A DNA stretch of 64,000 bases from an uncultured Eubacteriales bacterium (GCA_934433485.1 CAKRZR010000005.1:62001-126000), one strand, 5' to 3'; counted from the first letter of the stretch, positions 8,524-17,740 are shown. The notes: generated from the letters alone by a model not told the origin. Made by a program: numbers and translations.

Positions 8524-10017
8524 TTACTGTCCCTGCACGGTTTCCAGCGTCTTCTGGATGGCTTGTTCAATACTTGCTGCTTTGGATTGGATGCTGGAAA
8601 TCAGAGAGTTGCTGCCGGACACCACTACGCTGGTGGGAATGGACATGGGGGATCCCCACTGATCGCTCATGGCAAAGCCCGGGTCATAATAAGTGGTTTC
8701 GATAGCCAGCATCATCATTTTCGCAGATTCCTCGTCACGGATATACCGCCGTTCCAGATAGTTTGCCACGTAAATAGGCTTGACATCTACATAGGACAGA
8801 TAGGACATTACCTCCAGCGCCAGACCGATGTCGGAAATATCATCGTTATGTACCTTGGGGATACTCAAACAGCTTGTGAAGGCGGTGTTGGTCATGGTGC
8901 GGTAGCTTTCCTGGTATTCGTTGTACTTGGGCATAGGCAGAACGCCATAGTCGTCTTCCATATCCAGATATTCACTCATGTTACCGGGATACTGGAGCAT
9001 GAACAATGCTTCGCCCATAATGAACTTATTCAACCAGTAATCCCAGCCGGTCAGCTCGCCCACAAAATTGTAACCGTCCACCAGACATACCCGCGTCTTG
9101 TTCGTCAGCATATTGTACAGCTTGTTGAACTTGTCCACGTTCTCTTCGGTCTGCAGGATAAACTTGGGAATATCGTTTTCGTCCTTTTCAAAGAAATTCA
9201 CACCGCAAGCAATCATGGAAGCCTGTACATCCTGTACTTGTCCTACCACGCCCATGATGTCCCGGTCGTCTATGGCGCCGTCACCGTTGGAGTCATGGGG
9301 TAGAGCTTCTACCATCTCCCACATCCGATCGTAGGTCCAACGTCCTTTCAGGACGTCTTCATAAGGCAGTTCCATGTTGTAGTTGATGCACATATCCTTG
9401 TTGAACAACATGATGGCTGCCACGTCGTCCGCGTTCTGGCACAGAGAAGAAATCAGGCAGAACTTCATTGAGCCGAAGCTGAAGTTTTCATTGGCAGACT
9501 GGTTCCACCAGGCTTCATCGGTCTGCAGATTCGGAACGGTGCCCATATCCGTCAGAAGATTGGACACAAAAAGGCTGGCTGCATTTTGCGTCATGTTGCT
9601 GATGGCATCATATGTCCCATCCCCGGCGATCACATTGTTCTTCACCAGATTGACAACGGCTTGCCGATCCTCATAACGGTGTTCCACTATCTTGATACCC
9701 AGACGCTCCTCGATCTCCAGATTTCGGTTGTACAGAGCGTCGTTGAATTTTTGTCCGGTCACCTCCTCGGCGGAGATATCCACCCATGTACCGGATATAA
9801 TATCAATCTCCGCACCGAGATTGACCACAGGCACTAATGCTTCGTAGTAGGCGTCCTTCTGCTGAACCTTGATTTCCTCGTCCGTTAAGGCTTTCGATTC
9901 TGTCACCGCGCTGCCGCTCTCCGTATCAGATTCGGACTCCGCGACAGTTTCCCCGCAAGCAGTCAGGGTCTGCGCTGTCAGCAGTGCGCAGAGCAATATA
10001 ATGGCTGACTTTTTCAT
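8524..10017 (-). CDS. ABC-type sugar solute-binding lipoprotein
   Basis: The 497-residue protein begins with a lipoprotein signal (LTACGE, Cys21) and a Glu/Ser/Thr tether to about residue 45. A periplasmic-binding fold follows, with FNDALYNRNLEIEERLG and the calcium-loop-like DSNGDGAIDDRD. The ATG follows GGAAAG. It is expected to capture an oligosaccharide for an ABC importer, but no permease is adjacent. It starts 42 bp downstream of the GNAT gene on the same strand, so the two may be co-transcribed. Paralogues in the window are at 1, 21380 and 29618. Confidence 0.88.
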   Translation of the reverse strand: MKKSAIILLCALLTAQTLTACGETVAESESDTESGSAVTESKALTDEEIKVQQKDAYYEALVPVVNLGAEIDIISGTWVDISAEEVTGQKFNDALYNRNLEIEERLGIKIVEHRYEDRQAVVNLVKNNVIAGDGTYDAISNMTQNAASLFVSNLLTDMGTVPNLQTDEAWWNQSANENFSFGSMKFCLISSLCQNADDVAAIMLFNKDMCINYNMELPYEDVLKGRWTYDRMWEMVEALPHDSNGDGAIDDRDIMGVVGQVQDVQASMIACGVNFFEKDENDIPKFILQTEENVDKFNKLYNMLTNKTRVCLVDGYNFVGELTGWDYWLNKFIMGEALFMLQYPGNMSEYLDMEDDYGVLPMPKYNEYQESYRTMTNTAFTSCLSIPKVHNDDISDIGLALEVMSYLSYVDVKPIYVANYLERRYIRDEESAKMMMLAIETTYYDPGFAMSDQWGSPMSIPTSVVVSGSNSLISSIQSKAASIEQAIQKTLETVQGQ

Positions 10018-10059
10018 GGTTTTCTTTCCTTTCCTGAGTCTGTTCCTACTTTAATAGTA

Positions 10060-10614
10060 TTACTTCTTCTCCACCGGACGCAGCATCTCATATTCCTTCA
10101 GCACCCGTCCGTCCGGCAGATGGATCGCGTTCGGATGCTCGGCGTAGATCCGAAAGCCCATCTTCTCGTACAGCGCACGTCCGCGTTCGTTCCCCTCGAT
10201 GAAGGCAAGCTCCATCTGCTCAAGCCCCCATTGCTCCGCGATCTTTGTAAGCTCCCGGAACATTGCCGTGCCGATCCCGCGGTTCCAGTATGCCTTGCGC
10301 AGCCCGATCCCGATACTGGCGCGGTGGCGGTCCTTTTGGTGACGGCCTCGGTTCATGGAGCAGTTGCCGACGATGATCCCATCCATTTCGCACACGATCA
10401 TAACGCTGCCCTCTCCCGCTGCGGCATTCTCTAAAAAACGCTTTTCGCTTTCCAGATCCGGCAGCGGATCCTCCGCCGTGCGCAGCAGAAATTCCGTCTC
10501 GGAGACAACGGTACGCAGATAGTCGAGCATCCCCTCCGCATCGTCCGCGATCGGTGAACGGAATACCGCCTTTTCCCCGGTTTTCAGCGTGATTTCTTTT
10601 CTTGGGTAGTCCAT
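10060..10614 (-). CDS. GNAT-family N-acetyltransferase
   Basis: The 184-residue protein has the GNAT acetyl-CoA site: the beta4 strand ASIGIGLRKAYWNRGIGTAM contains the R/Q-x-x-G-x-G/A loop, and a downstream NERGRALYEKMGF segment is typical of the RimJ/RimL-like branch. The substrate could be an amine or a protein N-terminus. The ATG at 10614 follows AAAGGAGCGT; longer frames upstream have no support. It has its own promoter (10650-10678) after the pgcA terminator. Confidence 0.88.
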   Translation of the reverse strand: MDYPRKEITLKTGEKAVFRSPIADDAEGMLDYLRTVVSETEFLLRTAEDPLPDLESEKRFLENAAAGEGSVMIVCEMDGIIVGNCSMNRGRHQKDRHRASIGIGLRKAYWNRGIGTAMFRELTKIAEQWGLEQMELAFIEGNERGRALYEKMGFRIYAEHPNAIHLPDGRVLKEYEMLRPVEKK

Positions 10615-10649
10615 ATCGGCACGCTCCTTTCGGATAAAAAATTTTCCAT

Positions 10650-10678
10650 AGTATACCACTTCCGCCATCCGATTACAA
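10650..10678 (-). promoter_or_regulatory. promoter of the GNAT gene
   Basis: On the minus strand TTGTAA (10678-10673) and TATACT (10655-10650) are 17 bp apart, about 36 nt before the ATG. Confidence 0.6.
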
Positions 10679-10756
10679 TGGAAAATGTTCCGAATTTCCT
10701 GTGTATGCACACGCCGCCCGTTGTATATTTTGTACAGCGATGGATATATAGAAAAA

Positions 10757-10785
10757 GCGGAGCCAGCCATTTCGACCGACTCCGC
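10757..10785 (-). terminator. terminator of pgcA
   Basis: A 12-bp stem with G-T pairs (GCGGAGTCGGTC / GGCTGGCTCCGC on the minus strand) ends in TTTTTC, just after the mutase stop codon. Confidence 0.75.
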
Positions 10786-10794
10786 CGCTTTGTT

Positions 10795-12534
10795 TTATTT
10801 TTTGAGCTGTCCGTGTGCCAGATGGAGCATATCCTCCAGCGACGCGGTACAGGCGGCTGTGTTTGCCTTTGCCTCCGCCTCATCCCGGCCGCACGCGAGA
10901 ATGTAGAATTTGATCTTCGGCTCGGTGCCGGACGGACGCGCCACCACGACGCAGCCGTTTTCCATCGCGAAATACATGACGTTCGATTCCGGCAGTCCCG
11001 TCGGTGATACCTTGCCCGTTTGCACGTCCGTGGAGGTCTTTGCAAGATAATCCCGCACGTTGACGACCGCGCTGCCGCCGATCTCTGCCGGGACCGCTTG
11101 GCGCAGACCGTTCATCATGTCGGCGATCTTCTGCTTGCCGTCCAGTCCCTCCATATAGATCTCCGCGGAATTTTCGCTGTAGAAGCCGTACTTCTCGTAC
11201 AGAGCCTCCATCGCGTCGACAAGGGTCATGCCGCGCAGATGATAATACGCCGCCATCTCGCAGATGAGCATGGACGCGACCACGGAATCCTTGTCTCTGG
11301 CGTGACCGCCCTTGAGATAGCCGTAGGACTCCTCATAGCCGAGTAAGAACGTGCCCTTGCCCGCTTCCTCATGCTCCCGGATCACCTCGGCGATGAATTT
11401 GAAGCCGGTCAGCACGTTGTATAGTTCCACATGGTGTGCCTTGCAGATCGCGCTTGCCATTTCGCTCGTCACGATGGTCTTGATGCAGTAGCCGTCCGCG
11501 GGCATTCTCCCCTGCTCTTCCAGCGCGGAGAAGATGTAATCGAGCAGGAGCGAACCCATCTGGTTGCCCGTGATGCAGCGGAACGTGCCCGATTTGTCCT
11601 TTGCCATCACGCCCACACGGTCGGCGTCCGGATCGGTCGCGATGATGAGGTCGCTGTGCACCTTTTCGGCAAGCGCAATGCCAAGACGGAAGGAGGCGGG
11701 ATATTCCGGATTCGGCTTATCCAGTCCCGGGAAGTTCCCGTTCGGCGCCATCTGCTGCTCCACGGCGTAGATGTGCTTCAGACCGATCCGGCGCATCATT
11801 TCGGGAACCAGTCTCGCGCCGGCGCCAAAGAGAGGCGTATACACAATGCGCAGTTCCTCCGCTGTTTTCGCGATCACATCGGGATACACACGCTCGCGCA
11901 TCAGACAGTCGAGATACGCGTTGTCGAAATCCATACCAACCATGGTGACAAGCTCCGGACGCGCCATCTCCGGTGAGGGAACGTCGGTGAGCAGATCGAC
12001 GGATAGGATCGTCTCGGAGACCCTGTTCGCCATATCCGCGGTAGGCTGCGCGCCGTCTTCCCAATAGAGCTTGTAGCCGTTGTACTGGCGCGGGTTGTGG
12101 GACGCGGTGATATTGATCCCGGCGATGCAACCGAAATGGCGCACCCCGAAGGACAGGCACGGCGTCGGGCGCAACTCGTCAAAGAGATACACGCGGATCC
12201 CATGCGCGGTCAGCACCTCGGCGGCCCGTTCGGCGAAATCGCGGGAATGGTTCCGGCTGTCGTATCCGATGACCACACCGCGCTCCCCGGCGCCCAGTCC
12301 GTCGATGATTCTGGCAACTCCCTCGGTGGCGTGCGCGACGGTATAATTATTCATCATCCCGGTACCCGCGCCCATCTTCGAGCGCAGACCGCCGGTGCCA
12401 AATTCCATATAGCCGGAAAACCGGAAAGCGATTTCCTCCGGGTTGTCCGCGATTGCCGTAAGCTCCGCTTTCGTGTCCGCGTCGATGGTATCGGAGGAAA
12501 ACCACGCCTGATACCGTTCCATATAGGTTTCCAT
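10795..12534 (-). CDS. pgcA: phospho-sugar mutase (phosphoglucomutase/phosphomannomutase)
   Basis: The 579-residue protein has the alpha-D-phosphohexomutase hallmarks in order: FGTGGLR near the N-terminus, the phospho-serine loop TASHNP (Ser145), the metal loop DPDADRVG (Asp301/303/305), the sugar loop GYEESYGY and a C-terminal RPSGTEPK phosphate-binding loop. It interconverts glucose-1- and glucose-6-phosphate, possibly also mannose phosphates, linking sugar uptake to glycolysis and cell-wall precursors. Length and motifs fit the PgcA/PgmB2 group of Bacillota. It lies 35 bp downstream of the prephenate-dehydratase-like gene and is probably co-transcribed with it. The gene symbol is by family resemblance. 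Confidence 0.92.
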   Translation of the reverse strand: METYMERYQAWFSSDTIDADTKAELTAIADNPEEIAFRFSGYMEFGTGGLRSKMGAGTGMMNNYTVAHATEGVARIIDGLGAGERGVVIGYDSRNHSRDFAERAAEVLTAHGIRVYLFDELRPTPCLSFGVRHFGCIAGINITASHNPRQYNGYKLYWEDGAQPTADMANRVSETILSVDLLTDVPSPEMARPELVTMVGMDFDNAYLDCLMRERVYPDVIAKTAEELRIVYTPLFGAGARLVPEMMRRIGLKHIYAVEQQMAPNGNFPGLDKPNPEYPASFRLGIALAEKVHSDLIIATDPDADRVGVMAKDKSGTFRCITGNQMGSLLLDYIFSALEEQGRMPADGYCIKTIVTSEMASAICKAHHVELYNVLTGFKFIAEVIREHEEAGKGTFLLGYEESYGYLKGGHARDKDSVVASMLICEMAAYYHLRGMTLVDAMEALYEKYGFYSENSAEIYMEGLDGKQKIADMMNGLRQAVPAEIGGSAVVNVRDYLAKTSTDVQTGKVSPTGLPESNVMYFAMENGCVVVARPSGTEPKIKFYILACGRDEAEAKANTAACTASLEDMLHLAHGQLKK

Positions 12535-12569
12535 AGGTGTATTGTCTCCTTATATTCATGAACTTCCGC

Positions 12570-13493
12570 TTATTCGGATGGCAGCATTGTATATATGCCG
12601 TCCACGGTGTAGCGGATGTGGGTCGCTTCGAGAAAAATTGCCATACCCGCGCCGTTCGCCTCTGTCATGTCGAGGTGCAGACACGTCTCGTCGAGATCGT
12701 TCGCGTAGGGCAGCGGCAGGGTGTGCACCGAGAGGATACGCGCGCCGAAAACTTCCAGACAGGTGAAGAAAGTGCCGACTGTACTCTCCCCGGCAAGCAC
12801 TACGGTCAGATCCCAATAGACACTCTCCTCCGTCTCCGGCATATGCAGATGCTTACGCAGCAGGGCAAACTGCATCGCGTCGTCGTCGCCCATTTCCACA
12901 TTCGCCGCCAGACAGATTTTCAGGTCGTACCGGGACAGAAGCTTCTGGAACGACACAAGTCTGCCGTCGGACGCGGTGGCAAGCGGCAATATGGCGTACC
13001 GACAGCGGTTGTCGTACACCTCCTCACACACGTCCGCGAAGCTCGAGTGGTACTCCGCTGTCATACCGGGGATTCTGGCGGAGAACATCCGGTAGGCGCG
13101 ATCGGAATAGGTGTTTTGCAGATACGCCGTGCTGCGGAAGGACGCGTCTGTATCCACCTCAGCGATCTCCGGCAAAAATCGGAATGCGTTTCCCGGAAAA
13201 ACCGGTGCATACGCTGCGCAGAATCGGGCAAAATCGCCGGTGCAGAGGGTTTCCTCCGCCGCGCAGCCGTACAGCTCTCTAAACAGCACCGCGACGTCCT
13301 CCGGCGTAGCCTCAGGAGAAACCAGACCGGCAAGATACGGCGGCAGCGTCTTTTCCGGGAACCCAAGTCCGGCGCTCTGTGTGAGAATGCCCTCCCAAAT
13401 ACGTGCGAGCCTGTCCCGTTCTCTGCGCAGATACGCAAAATTCTGCCGCAGAACCGCGTTGTCCGCCGTTTTTTCCTTACCGTTCTCCGTCAT
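12570..13493 (-). CDS. divergent prephenate-dehydratase/ACT-like protein, catalytic motif lost
   Basis: This 307-residue cytoplasmic protein is not an obvious enzyme. Residues about 122-214 follow the pattern of a prephenate dehydratase domain (AYLQNTYSDRA, DVCEEVYDNRCRYAILPLA, LLSRYDLKI). The catalytic Thr-Arg-Phe segment appears to be replaced by Met-Gln-Phe (207-209). The last ~75 residues could be an ACT-like regulatory domain and the N-terminal ~80 residues are helical. I infer a former or regulatory P-protein-like fold rather than a working dehydratase; an unrelated bilobed fold is the alternative. It sits between htpG (34 bp upstream) and pgcA (35 bp downstream) on the same strand. Confidence 0.6.
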   Translation of the reverse strand: MTENGKEKTADNAVLRQNFAYLRRERDRLARIWEGILTQSAGLGFPEKTLPPYLAGLVSPEATPEDVAVLFRELYGCAAEETLCTGDFARFCAAYAPVFPGNAFRFLPEIAEVDTDASFRSTAYLQNTYSDRAYRMFSARIPGMTAEYHSSFADVCEEVYDNRCRYAILPLATASDGRLVSFQKLLSRYDLKICLAANVEMGDDDAMQFALLRKHLHMPETEESVYWDLTVVLAGESTVGTFFTCLEVFGARILSVHTLPLPYANDLDETCLHLDMTEANGAGMAIFLEATHIRYTVDGIYTMLPSE

Positions 13494-13527
13494 TGTCCCA
13501 TCCTTATACGCAGCTTACCCTATCCCG

Positions 13528-15501
13528 TTACAGCATCGCGAGCACGGAATAGCTGTCGGCGAGGAATTTTTGCAGCTCGTCCGCGGTAAACGGTCTCTGC
13601 GACATGGTGGCAAGCGCGAAAATCTGCCGTGCGATCGTCTCCGCGCGTTCTTCGTTTCCTTCATCGCAGAGCGCGGTCAGCTTTCCGACAAGCGGCGAGG
13701 CGGTGTTGAGCGTCAGTGTAGCGTCCAGTGGGAAGTCTCCCATGCCGTCCATGCGGTAGAGCTTCATCATATCCTGCATCCGGCGCGCCTCCTCGGACAC
13801 GGTGAGGATTGCGGGCACATTCGCGTCGCGGTACCGGTCGAAAGCGATGGTGGTATGCTCACCGGCAATCTTTTTGAATAGCTCGGTCAGCGCCGGGATC
13901 TCCGTCTTGTCGCCATCATCTTTGAGGCTGTCCGGCGTCTCGGCGTCCACGCGCGCGAACTTTACGGCGGGCTTGTCCGCGTTGTCCTTTTCGCCCGGAT
14001 TTGCCATTTCCACCGTCTGGATAAACTGCGTGTCGATCACCCGGTCAAGCAGCACCACGTCGATATTCTCTTTTTGGAACATGGCGATGTAGCTTGCCTG
14101 CGCGGTCGCGTCGGTGGCGTAATAGATCTTGCCGGGATGCTTTTCGGCTGCCGCGTCCAGGTATTCCTGCATGGTGACGAAGCCGCCGCCGCATTTTTCA
14201 AAGAGGATGCTGTCCTTCACGCGATCGTAGAATTTGCGGTCGCGCATACAGCCGTATTCGACAAAGGTCTTGAGATCGCGCCAGATCTTTTCGTAGCCCG
14301 CGCGGTCGTTCTGGAACATGCTGTTTAACTTGTCCGCGACCTTTTTCACGATGTGCGCGGAGATCTTCGCCACATAGCCGCTGTTCTGGAGATAGCTCCG
14401 GGATACGTTCAGCGGCAGCTCCGGACAATCGAGCACGCCCTTGAGCATGAGCAGATATTCCGGGATGACTTCCTTGATGTTGTCCGCGACGAATACCTGG
14501 TTATAATAGAGCTTGACCTGTCCCTCGAGGCTCTCGTATTCGTTGGCAATGCGCGGGAAATAGAGAATCCCCTTGAAGTTGAGCGGATAATCGGCTTTCA
14601 GATGAATGTGGAACAGCGGCTCTTTATAGTCGTGGAATACCTTGCGGTAAAATTCCTTATATTCTTCGTCGGTGCAGTCCGATGGGTTCTTGAGCCACAG
14701 CGGATGCGTGTCGTTGATCGGCTCCGGCTTCTTCTTCTCGTGTGCGTGATCGTGATCACAGGTGCATTCCTCGCCGTCCGCGTGGTCGTGACCGCATTCG
14801 CACGCGTGATCATGGTCATGATCGTCGTCCGTATCCTCCGCTTCCGCGTCCACGAGATAGATCGGCACCGGCATGAACGCGCAGTACTTCTCAAGCACCT
14901 CGCGCAGCTTGTACATGCTGAGGAATTCTTCTCCCTCCTCGTTCACGTGCATGACGACGGACGTACCGTAATCCGGGACCTCGCCTTCCTCCGGCGTGTA
15001 GTCCGGGGTGATGTCGTATTCGCCGTCCTCGCCGCATGTCCACTTCACGCAGGGCGCACCGGTGTAGGACTTTGTGATGATGTCCACGCGGTCGGATACC
15101 ATGAAGGACGAATAGAATCCAAGTCCGAAATGACCGATGATGCCGTTCTGCGCCGCATCGCCGTCTCCCTCGTATTTCTGGATGAAATCGAGCGCACCGG
15201 ACAGTGCGATCTGGCAGATGTATTTGCGCAGCTCCTCCTCCGTCATGCCGATACCGGTATCCGTGACGGTGATGGTGCGCGCGGTCTTATCAAGTGTGAC
15301 CGTGATCTTCGCGTCGTCGGCGTTGATGTCCTTGACCTCGCCGAGGGAGATCAGCCGGCGCAGCTTTGTCACCGCGTCGCAGCCGTTTGAGGTGATCTCG
15401 CGGAGGAAAATCTCCTTTTCGGAATAGAGCCACTTCTTGATGATCGGGAAAATGTGCTCCAGCTCAATGCTGATGCCGCCATGTGTTGTATTTTCAGCCA
15501 T
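13528..15501 (-). CDS. htpG: chaperone protein HtpG (Hsp90) with His/Cys-rich insert
   Basis: The 657-residue protein is a bacterial Hsp90: an N-terminal GHKL ATPase with LREITSNGCDA, DTGIGM and GHFGLGFYS, a middle domain with LNVSRSYLQ, and a C-terminal dimerisation domain. It is an ATP-dependent cytosolic chaperone. ATG 15501 follows AGAGGAGGC; the longer upstream frame is untranslated leader. The charged linker between N and middle domains carries an unusual segment at residues 228-254 with eight His and four Cys arranged as HDHDH, CEC, HDH, CTC, HDHAH. That is a metal-binding-like composition not needed for Hsp90 function. It leads the htpG - dehydratase-like - pgcA cluster. Confidence 0.95.
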   Translation of the reverse strand: MAENTTHGGISIELEHIFPIIKKWLYSEKEIFLREITSNGCDAVTKLRRLISLGEVKDINADDAKITVTLDKTARTITVTDTGIGMTEEELRKYICQIALSGALDFIQKYEGDGDAAQNGIIGHFGLGFYSSFMVSDRVDIITKSYTGAPCVKWTCGEDGEYDITPDYTPEEGEVPDYGTSVVMHVNEEGEEFLSMYKLREVLEKYCAFMPVPIYLVDAEAEDTDDDHDHDHACECGHDHADGEECTCDHDHAHEKKKPEPINDTHPLWLKNPSDCTDEEYKEFYRKVFHDYKEPLFHIHLKADYPLNFKGILYFPRIANEYESLEGQVKLYYNQVFVADNIKEVIPEYLLMLKGVLDCPELPLNVSRSYLQNSGYVAKISAHIVKKVADKLNSMFQNDRAGYEKIWRDLKTFVEYGCMRDRKFYDRVKDSILFEKCGGGFVTMQEYLDAAAEKHPGKIYYATDATAQASYIAMFQKENIDVVLLDRVIDTQFIQTVEMANPGEKDNADKPAVKFARVDAETPDSLKDDGDKTEIPALTELFKKIAGEHTTIAFDRYRDANVPAILTVSEEARRMQDMMKLYRMDGMGDFPLDATLTLNTASPLVGKLTALCDEGNEERAETIARQIFALATMSQRPFTADELQKFLADSYSVLAML

Positions 15502-15586
15502 AGTATAGCCTCCTCTGAGTATATATAAATCCTGTTCCGCAAGGACGAAAACGGAGGAACGGAACAAAAACTTTTCCTAATACTAT

Positions 15587-15615
15587 ATCATACCACGAAA
15601 TTGTGACGCATACAA
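15587..15615 (-). promoter_or_regulatory. promoter of htpG
   Basis: On the minus strand TTGTAT (15615-15610) and TATGAT (15592-15587) are 17 bp apart. No CIRCE-type inverted repeat was seen in the leader. Confidence 0.6.
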
Positions 15616-15790
15616 GTCTATTTTTTGAAATCGCAGAGATTTTTCTGACGGAACGCACCATTCCCACATGTTACCGCTCTGCAAACGCACGCATGCATCT
15701 GATTTTTATGCACTAAACACGCATATTCCGGCGTTCCGAATGAATGCTTTGTATGAATATGCGAAAATATCAAAATTCACGCCTACCCTC

Positions 15791-15819
15791 TTGCACTTTC
15801 CGCGTTTTTTTGCTACAAT
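15791..15819 (+). promoter_or_regulatory. promoter of the paaK-ACT operon
   Basis: TTGCAC (15791-15796) and TACAAT (15814-15819) are 17 bp apart, and transcription would start near 15826, about 134 nt before paaK. Confidence 0.65.
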
Positions 15820-15822
15820 ATA

Positions 15823-15910
15823 GGAAGTCTCTGATTTAAGGTTATTTTTGCGATAAAAGCCCCTATATCTTAGTCTTTTATCGCAAAAATCCGATTGATT
15901 CAGAGTTTCC
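15823..15910 (+). promoter_or_regulatory. long hairpin leader upstream of paaK
   Basis: A perfect 16-bp stem (ATTTTTGCGATAAAAG 15844-15859 with CTTTTATCGCAAAAAT 15875-15890, loop 15 nt) is extended by GG/CC and by near-complementary outer arms (GGAAGTCTCTGA with TCAGAGTTTCC). Nearly the whole 5' leader folds into one rod. It has no T-run after it and matches no riboswitch class I recognise. The rest of the 15502-15959 gap holds the htpG and paaK promoters and nothing else visible. Confidence 0.6.
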
Positions 15911-15959
15911 ATAGAATGCACCGCAGGGTGAGACTCTACGCTACAGAAAGGATACCACT

Positions 15960-17258
15960 ATGGCATACTATCAACCGGAAATCGAAACCGCCTCACGAGA
16001 GCAGATCCACGCGTGGCAGGAAGAGCGATTTCTGAATACCTTCCACAGAGTTTGGAACAACAACGCGTATTACCGACAGAAAATGATCGACGCGGGACTG
16101 TCCGACAAGGATGTCACCTCCCTTGACGATCTGAAAAAGCTGCCGTTTTTAACAAAGGACGACCTGCGCGATGCGTATCCTTTCGGGCTGATGTCCGCCA
16201 CTCTGTCCGACTGCGTCCGCATCCATTCCACAAGCGGTACAACCGGTAAGCGCGTCATCGCTTTCTATACCGAGCACGATCTGGCGCTCTGGGACGATAT
16301 CTGCGCACGCGCGATTGTAGCGGCAGGCGGAACCCGCGACGACATTGTACAGGTCTGCTATGGCTATGGTCTGTTCACCGGCGGTCTCGGACTGCACGGC
16401 GGTTCGCAGAAGGTGGGATGTCTCACACTCCCGATGTCCTCCGGCAACACGGACAGACAGCTTCAGTTCATGGAGGATCTCGGTTCCACGATCCTCTGCT
16501 GCACACCGTCGTACGCGGCGTATCTGGCGGAATCGATCCATGAGCGCGGGCTGGAAAATAAGATCCACCTGAAAGCCGGAATTTTCGGCGCGGAGGCATG
16601 GACGGACGAAATGCGGCATACCATCGAAGCGTCGCTTGGCATCAAGGCATACGATATCTATGGTCTGACGGAGCTGTCCGGTCCCGGCGTCGCGTATGAA
16701 TGCGAGGCGCAAACCGGTATGCACATCAACGAGGACCATTTCATCGCGGAAATCATCGACCCGAAAACCGGCGAGGTGCTTCCCTATGGGGAAAAGGGCG
16801 AGCTGGTCTTCACCAGCATCACCAAGGAGGCGTTCCCGCTGCTCCGGTACCGCACCAAGGACATTTGCATTCTCCGCGAAGAAAAATGCGCCTGCGGCAG
16901 AACCTTTATCAAGATGTGCAAGCCGATGGGCAGAAGCGACGACATGCTCATCATCAAGGGCGTGAACGTGTTCCCGTCCCAGATCGAGATGGTGCTGCTC
17001 GCAGAGGGACTGACCTCGAACTACCAGATCCTCGTCGACCGTGTCGGCACAACGGATTCTCTGGAAGTCAAAGTCGAAATCACGCCGGAGCTGTTCACAG
17101 ACACGATGGGCGAGATGACCCAGAAGGAAAAGAAAATCGCAGACGCGCTCAAGACGGTACTCGGGATTCAGGCGAAGGTTTCCATCGTCGAGCCGAAATC
17201 CATTGTGCGCAGCGAAGGCAAGGCTGTCCGCGTCATCGACAAGCGGAAGCTGTATTAA
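15960..17258 (+). CDS. paaK: phenylacetate-CoA ligase
   Basis: The 432-residue protein belongs to the adenylate-forming family. It has the phosphate-binding loop STSGTTGK (90-97), the acyl-adenylate motif YDIYGLTELSGPG, a YRTKD segment and the C-terminal KGVNVFPSQIE hinge typical of PaaK. It activates phenylacetate or a related aryl acid with ATP and CoA. In gut Clostridia such genes, paired with an ACT-domain gene, usually belong to aromatic-amino-acid fermentation; that link is inference. The ATG follows GAAAGGATACC. The ACT gene follows after 21 bp. Confidence 0.93.
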   Translation: MAYYQPEIETASREQIHAWQEERFLNTFHRVWNNNAYYRQKMIDAGLSDKDVTSLDDLKKLPFLTKDDLRDAYPFGLMSATLSDCVRIHSTSGTTGKRVIAFYTEHDLALWDDICARAIVAAGGTRDDIVQVCYGYGLFTGGLGLHGGSQKVGCLTLPMSSGNTDRQLQFMEDLGSTILCCTPSYAAYLAESIHERGLENKIHLKAGIFGAEAWTDEMRHTIEASLGIKAYDIYGLTELSGPGVAYECEAQTGMHINEDHFIAEIIDPKTGEVLPYGEKGELVFTSITKEAFPLLRYRTKDICILREEKCACGRTFIKMCKPMGRSDDMLIIKGVNVFPSQIEMVLLAEGLTSNYQILVDRVGTTDSLEVKVEITPELFTDTMGEMTQKEKKIADALKTVLGIQAKVSIVEPKSIVRSEGKAVRVIDKRKLY

Positions 17259-17279
17259 GATAACCAGGGAGGCAGCGAT

Positions 17280-17714
17280 ATGAAAATTCGACAGCTATCC
17301 ATCTTTGCGGAAAATAAAAACGGCGCGCTTTACAACATCACGCAGCTGCTGAAAAAAGCGAACATTGACATTCACGCGTTCAGTGTGGCGGACACCTCCA
17401 ATTTCGGCGTGCTCCGGCTGATTGTCTCGGACGTGCGCGGCGCCTGCAAGGTGCTCTCTGAGGAGGACATTGTAGTCAACATCACGGATGTCATCGGTGT
17501 GGAGATCCCGGACGTTCCCGGCGGTCTTTCGGATGTGCTGGAGGTACTGTTCTACAACAGCATCGGCGTGGAGTACATGTACGCGTTTGTCTCGCCGTTA
17601 TCGAAGGAGAAGGCGTACGTGGTGCTGCGCGTCCAGAACAATGATAAAGCGGAAAAGGTGCTCTCCGACGCGGGCTTCAAGCTCATTGACGACACCATGT
17701 TCGCGCAGTTCTGA
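17280..17714 (+). CDS. tandem ACT-domain protein
   Basis: The 144-residue protein comprises two ACT modules, about residues 1-70 (starting with KIRQLSIFAENKNGALYNI) and 71-143 (GLSDVLEVLFYNSIGVEYMYAF). ACT domains bind amino acids and regulate metabolic enzymes. No catalytic domain is attached. The 21-bp spacing and an AGGGAGG site place it in one operon with paaK, a common pairing in Clostridia and methanogens, where it probably senses an aromatic amino acid or acid. Confidence 0.9.
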   Translation: MKIRQLSIFAENKNGALYNITQLLKKANIDIHAFSVADTSNFGVLRLIVSDVRGACKVLSEEDIVVNITDVIGVEIPDVPGGLSDVLEVLFYNSIGVEYMYAFVSPLSKEKAYVVLRVQNNDKAEKVLSDAGFKLIDDTMFAQF

Positions 17715-17740
17715 GATTCCTTTTTCCTATAGTACCACAA

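Noticed and set aside
15823..15910. T-box or SAM-type leader for paaK
   Set aside because: No GGGTGG-N-ACCGCG T-box core and no SAM-box elements are present; the leader is a single rod without a T-run.
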